Origin: Gracilimonas sp965227785
GTDB taxonomy: Bacteria; Bacteroidota; Rhodothermia; Balneolales; Balneolaceae
Assembly (NCBI RefSeq): GCF_965227785.1
Contig: NZ_OZ245785.1
Location: 2,666,001 to 2,730,000 of the forward strand
Direction: 5' to 3'
Length of the DNA stretch: 64,000 bases
Position 1 is the stretch's first letter. Each line of letters begins with the position of its first letter. The position numbers were made by a program, and so were the translations under genes. Positions 10,092 through 19,415 of the stretch are shown piece by piece. The notes below the pieces were generated by a model. That model did no database searches. It saw only the letters and a program-made list of their open reading frames with translations, and was not told the DNA's origin.

Positions 10092-10155
10092 TTAGTTGCA
10101 AGGTGTTAGGTTTTAGAGATGAACTAAAACCTAACACCAAAAACCTTGTAACTAA
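10092..10155. repeat. long near-palindrome after hmgA
   Basis: A perfect 15-bp stem (GGTGTTAGGTTTTAG against CTAAAACCTAACACC) is extended by outer arms TTAGTTGCAAGG and CCTTGTAACTAA with one mismatch. It lies between hmgA and the M61 peptidase gene. It lacks a terminal T-tract, so it looks more like a dispersed repeat than a standard terminator. Confidence 0.7.
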
Positions 10156-10208
10156 TACCTATCCTCTTCATATTCCCGCCCATCCATTTTAAAACTCAAA
10201 ATTCCGAT

Positions 10209-11999
10209 ATGAGAACAGCTATTCTATCGCTCACTCTTTCACTACTCACTGTATCACTCACCGCACAGACTACTACCCATTACGAAATCTCTTTCGAAAA
10301 CGCGGTTCATCACGAAGCCGAGATTTCGGTGACCTATACTAATCTGGAGAATAAAGTACTGGAAGTACGAATGAGCCGGACTTCCCCCGGGCGATACGCT
10401 CTCCATGAGTTTGCCAAGAATGTGTATGGAGTGAAGGCCACAGACAGCAAGGGAAATGAGCTGGAAGTGACACGACCAAATCCACACCAATGGAACATAA
10501 GCGGACACGATGGAACCGTGAAGTTTGAGTACACCCTGTTTGCCAATCGGGGAGACGGAACCTATTCGCAGGTGGATGAAACTCATGCCCATCTCAATAT
10601 GCCGGCAACTTTTGCTTGGGCAAGAGACTACGAGCACCGTCCGATTGAAATCACTTTTGATGTGCGCGAAGACCTGAACTGGAAAGTTGCTACACAGCTC
10701 AAACCACAGGAAGGAACCACCTATTACGCACCGGATCTGTATTATTTTCTCGATAGTCCGGTAGAAATTGCAGATTTCCACGAGCGGCAGGAAGCCATAA
10801 ATGGCCAGCTGATTAAAATGGCACTTCATACCCCCGCTACGGATGAAGAAGTGGATGAATATTTTGGGAAGGTGATGGCCATTGTAAATGCACAGGTGGA
10901 TGTATTCGGTGAGCTGCCTGACTTTGATTATGGGGAATATGTATTTCTGAATTGTTTTATGCCCAATGCCAGCGGAGACGGGATGGAGCACCGGAACTCC
11001 ACCATTGTAACCAATTCTAAGCCGTTAGACCGACCACTTGGGAATACCAGCCTGGGTACGGTATCTCACGAATTTATTCATGTCTGGAATGTGGAGCGTA
11101 TTCGACCGGCAAGCCTGGAGCCGTTTAATTTCGAGGAAGCTAATATGAGTGGTGAGCTTTGGTTTGCCGAAGGTTTCACCAGCTATTATGATGATTTGAT
11201 TCTTCACCGGGCCGGGATCAATACGGCTGAGGAATATGCGGAAGCCCTGGATGGAGGTTTGAATTATGTGATCAATCGACCCGGACGACAGTTCTTTTCC
11301 CCCGTAGAAATGAGCTACCAGGCTCCGTTTGTAGATGCTGCAACTTCCGTTGACCCTCAGAACAAAACAAATACCTTCATTTCCTATTATACCTATGGAA
11401 GTGTGCTGGGGCTTGGGCTGGATCTTTCCCTTCGGAAAATGGACGGGAATAAAAATCTCGACGATTTTATGAAGCTGATGTGGCAGAAATTTGGTAAAAC
11501 AGAAGTTCCTTATACCAACCGGGATGTCCAGGCAACTTTAGCCGAGTATGCAGGAGAGGATTTTGTCCAAAAGTTTTTTGACAAATATATTTTTGACAGT
11601 CAGCTACCTAATTACGAAAGCCTGCTGGCTGATTTTGGGATCACACTTATCAAAGCAAATCCCGGAAAGGCCGTACTTGGAACCGATATTGAAATTGAAG
11701 ACGGAGTAGGGAAGCTCGAATCTAATGCACTGATCGGCTCACCAATCTACAAAGCAGGGATTGAGTCAGAGGATGGAATCACTTCTATTGCTGGAACATC
11801 ATTGAGTGAGGTGGAAAGTGTGGATGATATCTTAAGTGGGTACAAACCCGGAGATGAAGTGGAGGTTGTATTTACCCGCTGGGGAGAAGAGAAGTCGGTT
11901 ACTGTGACTTTGACGGAAGACTCCTCTCTTAAATCAGAGCTAAATCAAAAGGCGAATAGAACCGCTAAAAAGCACAGGAATGAGTGGTTAAAAAATTAA
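10209..11999 (+). CDS. M61-family peptidase with PDZ domain
   Basis: This is a secreted zinc peptidase related to glycyl aminopeptidases. It has a Sec signal peptide (about residues 1-19, ending SLTAQ) and no lipobox Cys. The N-terminal beta domain is followed by the gluzincin site HEFIH (about residue 287) and the third ligand in WFAEGFTSYYDD (about 319). A C-terminal PDZ-like domain (about 490-575) includes the ligand-groove region after GSPIYKAGIESEDGI. The 596-residue length matches the M61-PDZ family. It is probably an independent unit, since a palindrome separates it from hmgA. Confidence 0.9.
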   Translation: MRTAILSLTLSLLTVSLTAQTTTHYEISFENAVHHEAEISVTYTNLENKVLEVRMSRTSPGRYALHEFAKNVYGVKATDSKGNELEVTRPNPHQWNISGHDGTVKFEYTLFANRGDGTYSQVDETHAHLNMPATFAWARDYEHRPIEITFDVREDLNWKVATQLKPQEGTTYYAPDLYYFLDSPVEIADFHERQEAINGQLIKMALHTPATDEEVDEYFGKVMAIVNAQVDVFGELPDFDYGEYVFLNCFMPNASGDGMEHRNSTIVTNSKPLDRPLGNTSLGTVSHEFIHVWNVERIRPASLEPFNFEEANMSGELWFAEGFTSYYDDLILHRAGINTAEEYAEALDGGLNYVINRPGRQFFSPVEMSYQAPFVDAATSVDPQNKTNTFISYYTYGSVLGLGLDLSLRKMDGNKNLDDFMKLMWQKFGKTEVPYTNRDVQATLAEYAGEDFVQKFFDKYIFDSQLPNYESLLADFGITLIKANPGKAVLGTDIEIEDGVGKLESNALIGSPIYKAGIESEDGITSIAGTSLSEVESVDDILSGYKPGDEVEVVFTRWGEEKSVTVTLTEDSSLKSELNQKANRTAKKHRNEWLKN

Positions 12000-12094
12000 T
12001 ACCAACTAAATCGGATAATGGTATTTAAAGCCGAATGCTCTTATAATAAGTCTTCCTTTTCATGAGGAGAGAGATTCTGCAAAGTTAATATGTT

Positions 12095-12856
12095 ATGGAT
12101 ATTGAGTATATGAAGAGTTGTTTCTTGGTAAAGTTAACTAAATCATTTTTTTTGATAGTATTGGTAGCTGGATTATCAGCCTGCAAAAGTTCAGAGCAGT
12201 TAAACAACAATTCAGAATCTGACCAGGATTCAACTACCGGGCAAACAGTTGATAACGATTCCGGAATGACCAAAGCCGAAATGGAAGCATTATACTGGGC
12301 CCGCCGCGATAGTGCCAAAATGAATTTCACTGAGGCTGATGTGAAGTTCATGACGGGAATGATTGCCCATCATGCTCAAGCCTTAATCATGTCGCGACTA
12401 GCCCCCGAAAATAACGCCAGTCCTCAAATACAGACGCTGGCTGCCCGCATTATAAGTGCCCAAAAAGATGAAATCCGGTCTATGCAAACCTGGCTTCGCG
12501 ATCGTGATCAGCCGGTACCCGAAGTTCATATTGAAGGATTGAAGCTGATGATTCACGGACTTGGAGATGACCACATGAAAATGGATCACACCAATATGGC
12601 AGGAATGTTATCGCCAGCTCAGCTCAAAGAGCTCAGCGAAGCAAAAGGGGATGAATTCGACAGGCTGTTCTTGAAATATATGATCGATCATCATAAAGGA
12701 GCGGTAACTATGGTGACCAAATTATTTAATACCGATGGAGCGGCCCTCGATGATGGAGCATTTAAGCTGGCTTCGGAAATACAGGTAGATCAGCGAACGG
12801 AAATTGACCGTATGCAACGAATGTTAGATCGAAAGACTAATTCCGGTGATCAGTAA
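12095..12856 (+). CDS. DUF305 lipoprotein
   Basis: The 253-residue protein carries the DUF305 four-helix fold with its two His/Met-rich motifs: MTGMIAHHAQALIMSRL in the first half and YMIDHHKGAVTMV in the second. DUF305 proteins are ferritin-like and several are linked to metal binding, especially copper, in the periplasm. A lipobox-like AGLSAC ends a hydrophobic segment (Cys30). The start could be 12095 or the in-frame ATG at 12110; the second gives a more usual signal length. The LVIVD gene starts 37 bp after the stop, so the two are probably co-transcribed. Confidence 0.85.
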   Translation: MDIEYMKSCFLVKLTKSFFLIVLVAGLSACKSSEQLNNNSESDQDSTTGQTVDNDSGMTKAEMEALYWARRDSAKMNFTEADVKFMTGMIAHHAQALIMSRLAPENNASPQIQTLAARIISAQKDEIRSMQTWLRDRDQPVPEVHIEGLKLMIHGLGDDHMKMDHTNMAGMLSPAQLKELSEAKGDEFDRLFLKYMIDHHKGAVTMVTKLFNTDGAALDDGAFKLASEIQVDQRTEIDRMQRMLDRKTNSGDQ

Positions 12857-12893
12857 AGAATATCACGTCAACAAAAAACACAGTAAAGTAACT

Positions 12894-14879
12894 ATGAAAA
12901 AATCGAACCTATTTCTGACTCTTTTGGTGTCGGTGCTGATTGGTGCCTATGGGTGTTCGTCTTCTTCCATGATGGACGACTCAAGTTCAGCAGCTATGAC
13001 TCCGTCTATTGAACCCAAGCCGGTAACGGAAGCAAACCCACCGAGCCCCGATCCACGAGTTGGACTGAAAGCCGGTTTGTTTGATGCCGAAGAAGCCAGC
13101 TGGAATCTGAATATGCTATCTCAAACACCTCCACCGGAAGATTTTGTGGGTGTGACCAACTCCGACCTTGCCTTTAAAGGCAACTATGCTTTTCAGGGCA
13201 ATTACAACGGTGTGATTGTATGGGACGTTTCCAATCCCCGATCACCTGAACTGGTTGTTGACTACCTGTGCCCGGCTTCACAGAGCGACGTTTCCGTGTA
13301 TGGAAACCTTCTTTTTGTATCCGGTGAAGGATTAGGTGGTAGACTTGATTGTGGCACCGAAGGTGTTCAGGAAACCGTAAGTGAAGAACGGCTTCGCGGA
13401 ATCCGGATTTTTGATATTTCTGATGTTCAGGAGCCAAAATATGTGTCTAATGTGCAAACATGTCGTGGTTCACACACGCATTCTGTTTTAAAAGATCCTG
13501 AAGATGACGAAAACGTTTATATCTATGTGTCAGGCTCAGCCCCGGTACGTCCGAATGAAGAATTGCCGGGATGTTCAGCCGCCATGCCTGATGATGATCC
13601 AAATTCAGCCTTATTCCGGATTGAGGTAATCAAAGTTCCTCTTGATAATCCGGAAGAAGCGGCGATTGTAAATTCTCCCCGAATTTTCGAAAATCTGACA
13701 GCTGCACCTACACACGGTATGGCTCCGGCCGACAAAGCTGCATTGGAAAAAGCGAAAGCAGAAGGTGCTTTCACTGCGGAGATTTTTGGACAGGAACGTG
13801 TGATTCCGGGTCGGTATGTAAGAATGATTTTGTCAAATGTAGCTCAACAGCGAGGCGGCGAAGGAGCTGAACCTACTGCGGCCGACAGTGCTTATCTCCG
13901 TGAAAACATCCAGATGATGGTAGATCAGCAGTTTGGAGGTGGAGGAGATGAGGAAGACGATCGCGGACCAAACCAGTGTCACGACATCACTCTATACCCT
14001 GAGATTGGCTTAGCAGGCGGTGCATGTGAAGGCTATGGACTCTTACTGGATATCTCTGATCCTGTTAACCCAAAACGTGTAGATGCAGTTGCCGACTCTA
14101 ACTTCTCGTACTGGCACTCAGCTACCTTCAGTAATGATGGAAGTAAAGTCTTGTTTACGGATGAATGGGGCGGTGGCGGTCAGCCAAAATGCCGTGAAAC
14201 GGATCCATACGAGTGGGGGGCTAATGCTCTTTTCACCATTAATGAGAACAATAAGATGGAGTTCGAGAGCTACTATAAACTTCCTGCGCCACAGACTACT
14301 GAGGAAAACTGTGTGGCCCACAACGGATCTCTGATTCCGGTACCGGGACGTGAAATTATGGTGCAGTCGTGGTATCAGGGTGGTATTTCTGTGTTTGACT
14401 GGACAGATCCTTCTAACCCGGTTGAAATTGCCTTCCATGATCGTGGTCCGGTTGATTCTACAAGCATGGCGAACGGCGGAAGTTGGTCCGTTTATTGGTA
14501 CAACGGGATGATCATCAACTCTGAAATTGCCCGCGGACTGGATATTTTTGAGCTGGAAGCCAATCCGCTGATCACACAAAATGAAATAGACGCAGCGAAT
14601 ACAGTGACTCTCGATTACCTGAATGCTCAGGGGCAGCCCATGTTTGAATGGCCGACTACCTATGCCTTAGCCAAAGCGTATGTAGATCAGCTTGACCGTG
14701 ATGGGGAAATGAGTGCATCTGAAATTGCAGCACTGCGATCCGGTATTGCGAGGGCAGAGAAATCATCCGGCTCAGATAAATCAGCTATACTGGCTGAGTT
14801 AGCAGAGGGCATTGATGGATCAGCTTCTTCTAAAGCAGGAAAGCTGGCTGAAACACTTCGTGATTTGGCGTCCATGTAA
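12894..14879 (+). CDS. LVIVD-repeat lipoprotein
   Basis: This is a large extracytoplasmic beta-propeller-like protein of unknown function. The chosen ATG gives a lipoprotein signal with lipobox GAYGC (Cys21); the longer frame from 12846 adds an unlikely 16 residues and overlaps the DUF305 stop. LVIVD-type blades are visible as GVIVWDVSNPRSPELV, RGIRIFDISDVQEPKYV, LLLDISDPVNPKRVD and ISVFDWTDPSNPVEI. A long acidic insertion lies near residues 340-360, and several cysteines could form disulfides. The last 90 residues are Ala/Ser-rich and probably helical. It pairs with the DUF305 gene, which suggests a shared envelope role, possibly metal related (inference). Confidence 0.85.
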   Translation: MKKSNLFLTLLVSVLIGAYGCSSSSMMDDSSSAAMTPSIEPKPVTEANPPSPDPRVGLKAGLFDAEEASWNLNMLSQTPPPEDFVGVTNSDLAFKGNYAFQGNYNGVIVWDVSNPRSPELVVDYLCPASQSDVSVYGNLLFVSGEGLGGRLDCGTEGVQETVSEERLRGIRIFDISDVQEPKYVSNVQTCRGSHTHSVLKDPEDDENVYIYVSGSAPVRPNEELPGCSAAMPDDDPNSALFRIEVIKVPLDNPEEAAIVNSPRIFENLTAAPTHGMAPADKAALEKAKAEGAFTAEIFGQERVIPGRYVRMILSNVAQQRGGEGAEPTAADSAYLRENIQMMVDQQFGGGGDEEDDRGPNQCHDITLYPEIGLAGGACEGYGLLLDISDPVNPKRVDAVADSNFSYWHSATFSNDGSKVLFTDEWGGGGQPKCRETDPYEWGANALFTINENNKMEFESYYKLPAPQTTEENCVAHNGSLIPVPGREIMVQSWYQGGISVFDWTDPSNPVEIAFHDRGPVDSTSMANGGSWSVYWYNGMIINSEIARGLDIFELEANPLITQNEIDAANTVTLDYLNAQGQPMFEWPTTYALAKAYVDQLDRDGEMSASEIAALRSGIARAEKSSGSDKSAILAELAEGIDGSASSKAGKLAETLRDLASM

Positions 14880-14901
14880 TTAATGCAAACAAGGCGATTT
14901 C

Positions 14902-14937
14902 AAAACCCCGGTTGGCGAAAGCTGATCGGGGTTTTTT
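14902..14937 (+). terminator. terminator after the LVIVD gene
   Basis: AAAACCCCG pairs with CGGGGTTTT, and the inner sequence folds as GTTGGC-GAAA-GCTGAT with a GNRA tetraloop. The stem runs into a six-T tract. This is a classic intrinsic terminator 22 bp past the stop codon. Confidence 0.88.
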
Positions 14938-15069
14938 ATTGTGATATGCGTCTTCCCGGACTTGATCAGGTATCTCCTCTTGCATGGAGGAAAAGAAAAC
15001 ACGGATGTCCGGTGTTGCACCTCTGCCTATCCATCCCCATATTCAGCAAATTTAAAAATCAAATTAGCC

Positions 15070-16416
15070 ATGAAAAGACTCCTGATTATCACTCTGCTGT
15101 TAATTCTCTCCCTGCCTCTTTCAGCCCAAAACTATCCGCATATATTGCTAATGAAAGAGCGCGCAGCCGTTATCAATGACATGCTAAAAGATAAAGTCGA
15201 GAATTATCTGCCGGAGATGATGAGGGAAACCGATATCGATATGTGGATTGTGGTTTCGAGGGAGTATAATGAGGACCCGGTGATTGAAACCATGCTTCCG
15301 GCAACTTGGCTGGCTGCCCGGCGGCGCACGATCTTGGTGATGCATGATTTAGGCTCCGGTAAGGGTGTGGAAACATTAGCAGTGGCACGATACGACGTCG
15401 GAGAGGTCTTTAAAAAGGCATGGGATAAAGAGCAGGAGCCTGACCAATGGAAGAGGCTGAAAGAGATTATTGAAGAAAGAGACCCGGACCGAATTGGAAT
15501 CAATATTTCGGAAACCTGGGGGCACGCCGATGGGATGGTAGTCACCGATTATGAAGAAATGAAAGAAGCTATCGGAAAAAAATATTCAGATCGTCTGGTT
15601 TCAGCCGAGAAGCTGGCTGTTCGATGGCTGGAAACCCGGACGGAAAAAGAAATGCAGGTTTATCCGCAGATTGTACGGATTGCCCATGAGATCATAGCCG
15701 AAGGGTTCTCTGACGCTGTAATCCAGCCCGGTATCACAACAACCGAGGACGTGGTTTGGTGGTACCGCGAAAAGATCAGGGATTTAAAGCTGATTACGTG
15801 GTTTCACCCCAGTGTATCTATTCAGCGGGCTGATCCGGAGTCATTCGATCACCTTAGAACTTTTGATAGCCGCCCCGGAGAAAATGTGATTATGCCCGGT
15901 GATTTGCTGCACGTGGATTTTGGAATCAAATACCTGAGGTTGAACACCGATACCCAGCAGCATGCGTATGTGCTTCGCCCCGGAGAAACTGAAGTGCCGG
16001 ATTACCTCGTGAAAGCTTTTGAGAATGGAAACCGCCTGCAGGATATTTTTACGAATAATTTTAAGGAAGGAAGAACCGGAAATGAGGTGTTGAGAATGTC
16101 ACGGGAGCAAGCAATCGAAGAAGGACTCAAGCCGAGTATATATACCCACCCTATCGGCTATCATGGCCACGCAGCAGGAACAACACTTGGCATGTGGGAT
16201 GCCCAGGGAGGTGTGCCAGGTGACGGCGATTACCCCCTGAACCTGAATACCGCTTATTCCATTGAGTTGAATGCCGCAACTTACATCGAAGAGTGGGGCA
16301 AAGAGATCCGCATTATGCTGGAAGAGGATGCTTTTTTTGATGAATCCGGTGTATGGTACATAGATGGGCGTCAGCGAGAAATTATGATGATTCCAAGAGT
16401 CCCGGCAAAACAGTAA
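15070..16416 (+). CDS. secreted M24-family (Xaa-Pro-type) peptidase
   Basis: The protein has an aminopeptidase P/prolidase-like pita-bread domain after a creatinase N-like domain. The ATG at 15070 starts a signal peptide ending LSAQ; the longer frame from 14941 is rejected because it would bury that signal. Likely metal ligands are the Asp in LHVDFGIKY, the Asp in LNTDTQQHAY, the His of HPIGYHGHAAG and the Glu in YSIELNAATY and RIMLEEDAFF. The motifs depart from canonical prolidase, so the substrate is uncertain. Length is 448 residues, and a strong terminator isolates it from the LVIVD gene upstream. Confidence 0.85.
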   Translation: MKRLLIITLLLILSLPLSAQNYPHILLMKERAAVINDMLKDKVENYLPEMMRETDIDMWIVVSREYNEDPVIETMLPATWLAARRRTILVMHDLGSGKGVETLAVARYDVGEVFKKAWDKEQEPDQWKRLKEIIEERDPDRIGINISETWGHADGMVVTDYEEMKEAIGKKYSDRLVSAEKLAVRWLETRTEKEMQVYPQIVRIAHEIIAEGFSDAVIQPGITTTEDVVWWYREKIRDLKLITWFHPSVSIQRADPESFDHLRTFDSRPGENVIMPGDLLHVDFGIKYLRLNTDTQQHAYVLRPGETEVPDYLVKAFENGNRLQDIFTNNFKEGRTGNEVLRMSREQAIEEGLKPSIYTHPIGYHGHAAGTTLGMWDAQGGVPGDGDYPLNLNTAYSIELNAATYIEEWGKEIRIMLEEDAFFDESGVWYIDGRQREIMMIPRVPAKQ

Positions 16417-16421
16417 GAGGA

Positions 16422-16490
16422 GGACTTAGAATACAGGATTCAGAACTCAGCAAAGCAGATTCTGTTTCCTGTGTACTGAATCCTGAGTCC
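16422..16490. repeat. intergenic palindrome of ATTCAG/CTGAAT type
   Basis: GGACT and CAGGATTCAG on the left pair with CTGAATCCTG and AGTCC on the right, with a 7-nt bulge and a 32-nt loop. The same words recur in the hairpins at about 35,436 and 36,826. It lies between two same-strand genes. Confidence 0.6.
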
Positions 16491-16548
16491 TATTCTTTCT
16501 TGCCTTTTTGCACCTCATCTGCTACCATCCGAAAAAAGCTGAAGCACA

Positions 16549-18201
16549 ATGGAATTCAATACGTTAGAAGATAAGATTGCCTATGCCCGAACTCTCGAAA
16601 ATCCACCGAAGGATTTGCAGGATGATTTCTTTAGCCTGCTGAAAAGGGGAATAGGAAGCGATAAAACTTATCTTGTTTACCGGAATGTTGATCAAAATCG
16701 CACGGAGATTTCTTATCGCGAGTTTTATGAATATGTAATAAACGCTGCGCGGTTCTATCAATCCAAAGGGCTGCAGCCCGGAGATAAAATCGCCACCATT
16801 TCACATAATCACTGGCATACGGTGGTCCAGTACTTTGCAGCATGGTTTTGTGGGTTGGTGGTAGTGCCGGTAAATCTTGGGGAAGACGATAACCGGGTTG
16901 CCTACATCCTGGAAAATGCGGAAGTAAAACTGGCCCTGGTTCGGGATGAATATGCAGAACGTATTCAGTCTGTAATTGATGAAGGTAAACAACTTGGCGA
17001 TATAGAAGTCGTGATTTGTGATGACTCCGTTGATTCTTTCTCAGTGAGAGAAGGGGAGCTAAGCGAGGCAAAGGTAGATGTCGAATCTGAAGCATTGATT
17101 GTATTCACATCAGGCACTACTGGAAACCCAAAAGGAGTTGTTTTAACACAACGTAACCTGCTGGAAGATGCCCGAACCATTAGTCAATGGCATGACATTG
17201 ATGGTCAAACAAAAATGATGTGCGTGCTGCCTATCCATCACGTTAATGGGACGGTGGTTACGATGATTACCCCGTTTTTTGCAGGCGGATCAACTATGCT
17301 TAATGAAAAGTTTAGTGCTGGACATTTTTTTAAAGCTATTGAGGAAGAGCAGGTTCATATCGTAAGTGTTGTGCCGACCCTGCTGCAGTATCTGACCAAT
17401 TACTATGAAGGGAAAGGGGCCCCGAAGTCAGAACAATTCCGACATATCATTTGCGGGGCTGGTCCGCTAACGGTGAAGGTAGCTCAGAACTTCGAGGAAA
17501 AGTTCGGCCTTCCTATCATTCATGGATATGGCCTATCCGAAACTACCTGCTATTCCTGTTTTATTCCGGCCGAACAGCCCAAAGAAGAACATAACAAATG
17601 GATGCGTGATTTCGGCTATCCAAGTATTGGAATTCCCGTTCCGGCTAATGACATGGATATTCAGGATGAACAGGGTAATTCGGTGCCGGAGGGCGAACGT
17701 GGAGAAATAGTCATTCGCGGGGTGAACGTGATGAAAGGGTACTTCAATAATCGGGAAGCCAATGAATCAGCTTTTAAAAATGGTTGGTTTCGCAGTGGGG
17801 ATGAAGGTTTCATAAAAAGGGATGAAGAGGGCAATCCCTACTTTTTCATAACAGGCCGGCTGAAGGAACTGATTATCCGTGGTGGTATTAACCTGGCGCC
17901 ACTGGAAATTGATGAAGTGATCAACAAAGCTCCGGGAGTGAAAGCCGGCATTGCGGTAGGCTTTGAAAACGACTGGTACGGAGAGGAAGTCGGGGCATAT
18001 GTGCAACTCAAAAAGGGAGCAGAGCAAGACGAGCAAAGCATTTTAGATTACTGCCAACGGTATCTGCCTTTCTCTAAAGCCCCAAAGGTAGTCGTGTTTG
18101 GCGAAGAACTGCCGGTAACCTCTACCGGAAAATACCAGCGGCTTAAAGTAGCGCATTTGTTTGAGAAGTGGAGTGATGTGCAGTTTAGGGAGTCAGGTTA
18201 A
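16549..18201 (+). CDS. class I AMP-dependent acyl-CoA ligase
   Basis: This is an adenylate-forming enzyme that activates a carboxylic acid as acyl-AMP and then acyl-CoA. The core motifs are FTSGTTGNPKGVVL (nucleotide loop), HGYGLSETTCYS (A5), GWFRSGDEGF (A7) and GRLKELIIRGGINLAPLEID (A8 hinge). A Lys in STGKYQRLK near the C-terminus is the usual A10 adenylation lysine. The 550 residues match medium/long-chain acyl-CoA synthetases. The substrate cannot be read from sequence. A palindrome precedes it, so it probably has its own promoter. Confidence 0.88.
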   Translation: MEFNTLEDKIAYARTLENPPKDLQDDFFSLLKRGIGSDKTYLVYRNVDQNRTEISYREFYEYVINAARFYQSKGLQPGDKIATISHNHWHTVVQYFAAWFCGLVVVPVNLGEDDNRVAYILENAEVKLALVRDEYAERIQSVIDEGKQLGDIEVVICDDSVDSFSVREGELSEAKVDVESEALIVFTSGTTGNPKGVVLTQRNLLEDARTISQWHDIDGQTKMMCVLPIHHVNGTVVTMITPFFAGGSTMLNEKFSAGHFFKAIEEEQVHIVSVVPTLLQYLTNYYEGKGAPKSEQFRHIICGAGPLTVKVAQNFEEKFGLPIIHGYGLSETTCYSCFIPAEQPKEEHNKWMRDFGYPSIGIPVPANDMDIQDEQGNSVPEGERGEIVIRGVNVMKGYFNNREANESAFKNGWFRSGDEGFIKRDEEGNPYFFITGRLKELIIRGGINLAPLEIDEVINKAPGVKAGIAVGFENDWYGEEVGAYVQLKKGAEQDEQSILDYCQRYLPFSKAPKVVVFGEELPVTSTGKYQRLKVAHLFEKWSDVQFRESG

Positions 18202-18260
18202 TCGTAATTCCTTTTGTTGGTCTTGCTGCGAAACATTGCTGGATATATTATGGCCTGCTG

Positions 18261-18809
18261 TTAAGCTGGTTTTATCTTATACCGCTTCTGAACTGTTCCG
18301 CTGTCAGAACTAAACACATCAATTAGTTCAAGTGGTTGTTCTACAGATCCTTTGCCAAATAATGGTATCCCTTTTCCTAAAAGAATCGGGATGACAGTTA
18401 TGGTTAGCTCATTGATTAGTTTCGCTTCAAGAAATCGCTGAATTGTTATACCCCCGTCTATGTAAAGGTGTTGTTTGCCTTCCCCGGAAAGCTTAGCTAC
18501 GATTTCTTGCGGGGTTCCAGATTCAAATCTGACTTTTCCATTTTCATTCAAGTGGTCGGGTATAGTCAAGTCCTGAGTAGTTAATACAATCACTTCCATA
18601 TCCTCGTAATACCATTCATCAAACGTCAGTACTTTTTCATAGGAATGGCGCCCCATTACAATTGCATCAACAGTTGAAATGAAATCGGTATAAACTAAGC
18701 CAAGGTTTGTTGCATCAGCATACTCAGCCCTATGAAGCCACTCAATACCCCCATCCGGTTTTGCAATATAACCGTCAGTACTGGTAGCTATGTAAACCGA
18801 ACATTTCAT
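18261..18809 (-). CDS. dihydrofolate reductase/RibD-C family protein
   Basis: The 182-residue protein matches the RibD C-terminal/DHFR-like fold of the YyaP/YwjB type. It opens CSVYIATSTDGYIAKPDGGIEWL and has the NADPH-site-like AIVMGRHSYEKVL and HLYIDGGITIQRFL. Such stand-alone proteins rarely supply the cell's folate reductase, and the substrate is unknown. It converges with the acyl-CoA ligase gene and is followed upstream by the PaaI-like gene on the same strand, with a 63-bp gap. Confidence 0.85.
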   Translation of the reverse strand: MKCSVYIATSTDGYIAKPDGGIEWLHRAEYADATNLGLVYTDFISTVDAIVMGRHSYEKVLTFDEWYYEDMEVIVLTTQDLTIPDHLNENGKVRFESGTPQEIVAKLSGEGKQHLYIDGGITIQRFLEAKLINELTITVIPILLGKGIPLFGKGSVEQPLELIDVFSSDSGTVQKRYKIKPA

Positions 18810-18872
18810 GTGTGTTAATTATTTTGATTTATAGAATGGTCCTATGCTTTAGCGGCAATCCAAAGATTAAAA

Positions 18873-19301
18873 TTATCTATTAATAACAGCAAGGGTGCAC
18901 CTCGAAGAGCACACCAGTTTACCCTTTTCATCCCTAAGCTCACATTCCCAAACCTGTATTTTACGACCTAAGTTTACAGGCTGCGCGATTCCGGTTACAT
19001 TGCCCCCCATTTTTACGGACCGGATATGGTTGGCGTTAATTTCCACTCCCACTACGGTTTGATCGATATCTTCCAGCTGAAACCAACCGCCGACTGAGCA
19101 TAATGTCTCGGCCAGAGCTACCGAAGCTCCTCCATGTAATACTCCAAATGGTTGCACCGAATTTTCATTTACCGGCATGGTGGCCACTATTTTATTCTTG
19201 GCAACATGCTCAAACTCTATCCCCAACGCATGTCCCATATGCTTGTGAGAGAAGTTGAAGTAGATTTCGGCTTTCTCTTTTAAGTCCTCTTCGATGAACA
19301 T
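18873..19301 (-). CDS. PaaI-type hotdog thioesterase
   Basis: A 142-residue single hotdog-fold domain likely hydrolyses acyl-CoA thioesters. The motif around VQPFGVLHGGASVALAETL includes the HGG and catalytic Glu region of the PaaI/YbdB family, and IEFEHVAKNKIVATMPV precedes it. The start at 19301 is chosen because the upstream extension to 19397 has no family counterpart and would cover the divergent promoter. It is divergent from fadD, which suggests shared control of acyl-CoA metabolism. Confidence 0.85.
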   Translation of the reverse strand: MFIEEDLKEKAEIYFNFSHKHMGHALGIEFEHVAKNKIVATMPVNENSVQPFGVLHGGASVALAETLCSVGGWFQLEDIDQTVVGVEINANHIRSVKMGGNVTGIAQPVNLGRKIQVWECELRDEKGKLVCSSRCTLAVINR

Positions 19302-19353
19302 AAATTTGGATTTGATTAACAGTGTTAAGTTATTAAAATAGTAAGCAGAACCG

Positions 19354-19393
19354 CTTTCAAATGAGCAGTGAAAGTGTATATTAGAAAATACAC
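19354..19393. promoter_or_regulatory. two small inverted repeats between thioesterase and fadD
   Basis: CTTTCA-N9-TGAAAG (19354-19374) abuts GTGTAT-N8-ATACAC (19374-19393) in the 114-bp divergent intergenic region. Such dyads are candidate repressor sites for an acyl-CoA-responsive regulator, but I recognise no known consensus. Confidence 0.3.
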
Positions 19394-19415
19394 GCAAACA
19401 TGATAGGAAATTAAT

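Noticed and set aside
14944..14990. Sequence similar to CCCGGACTTGATC-type dispersed repeats upstream of the M24 gene
   Set aside because: The similarity is partial and no clear palindrome is formed, so it is not listed as a repeat.
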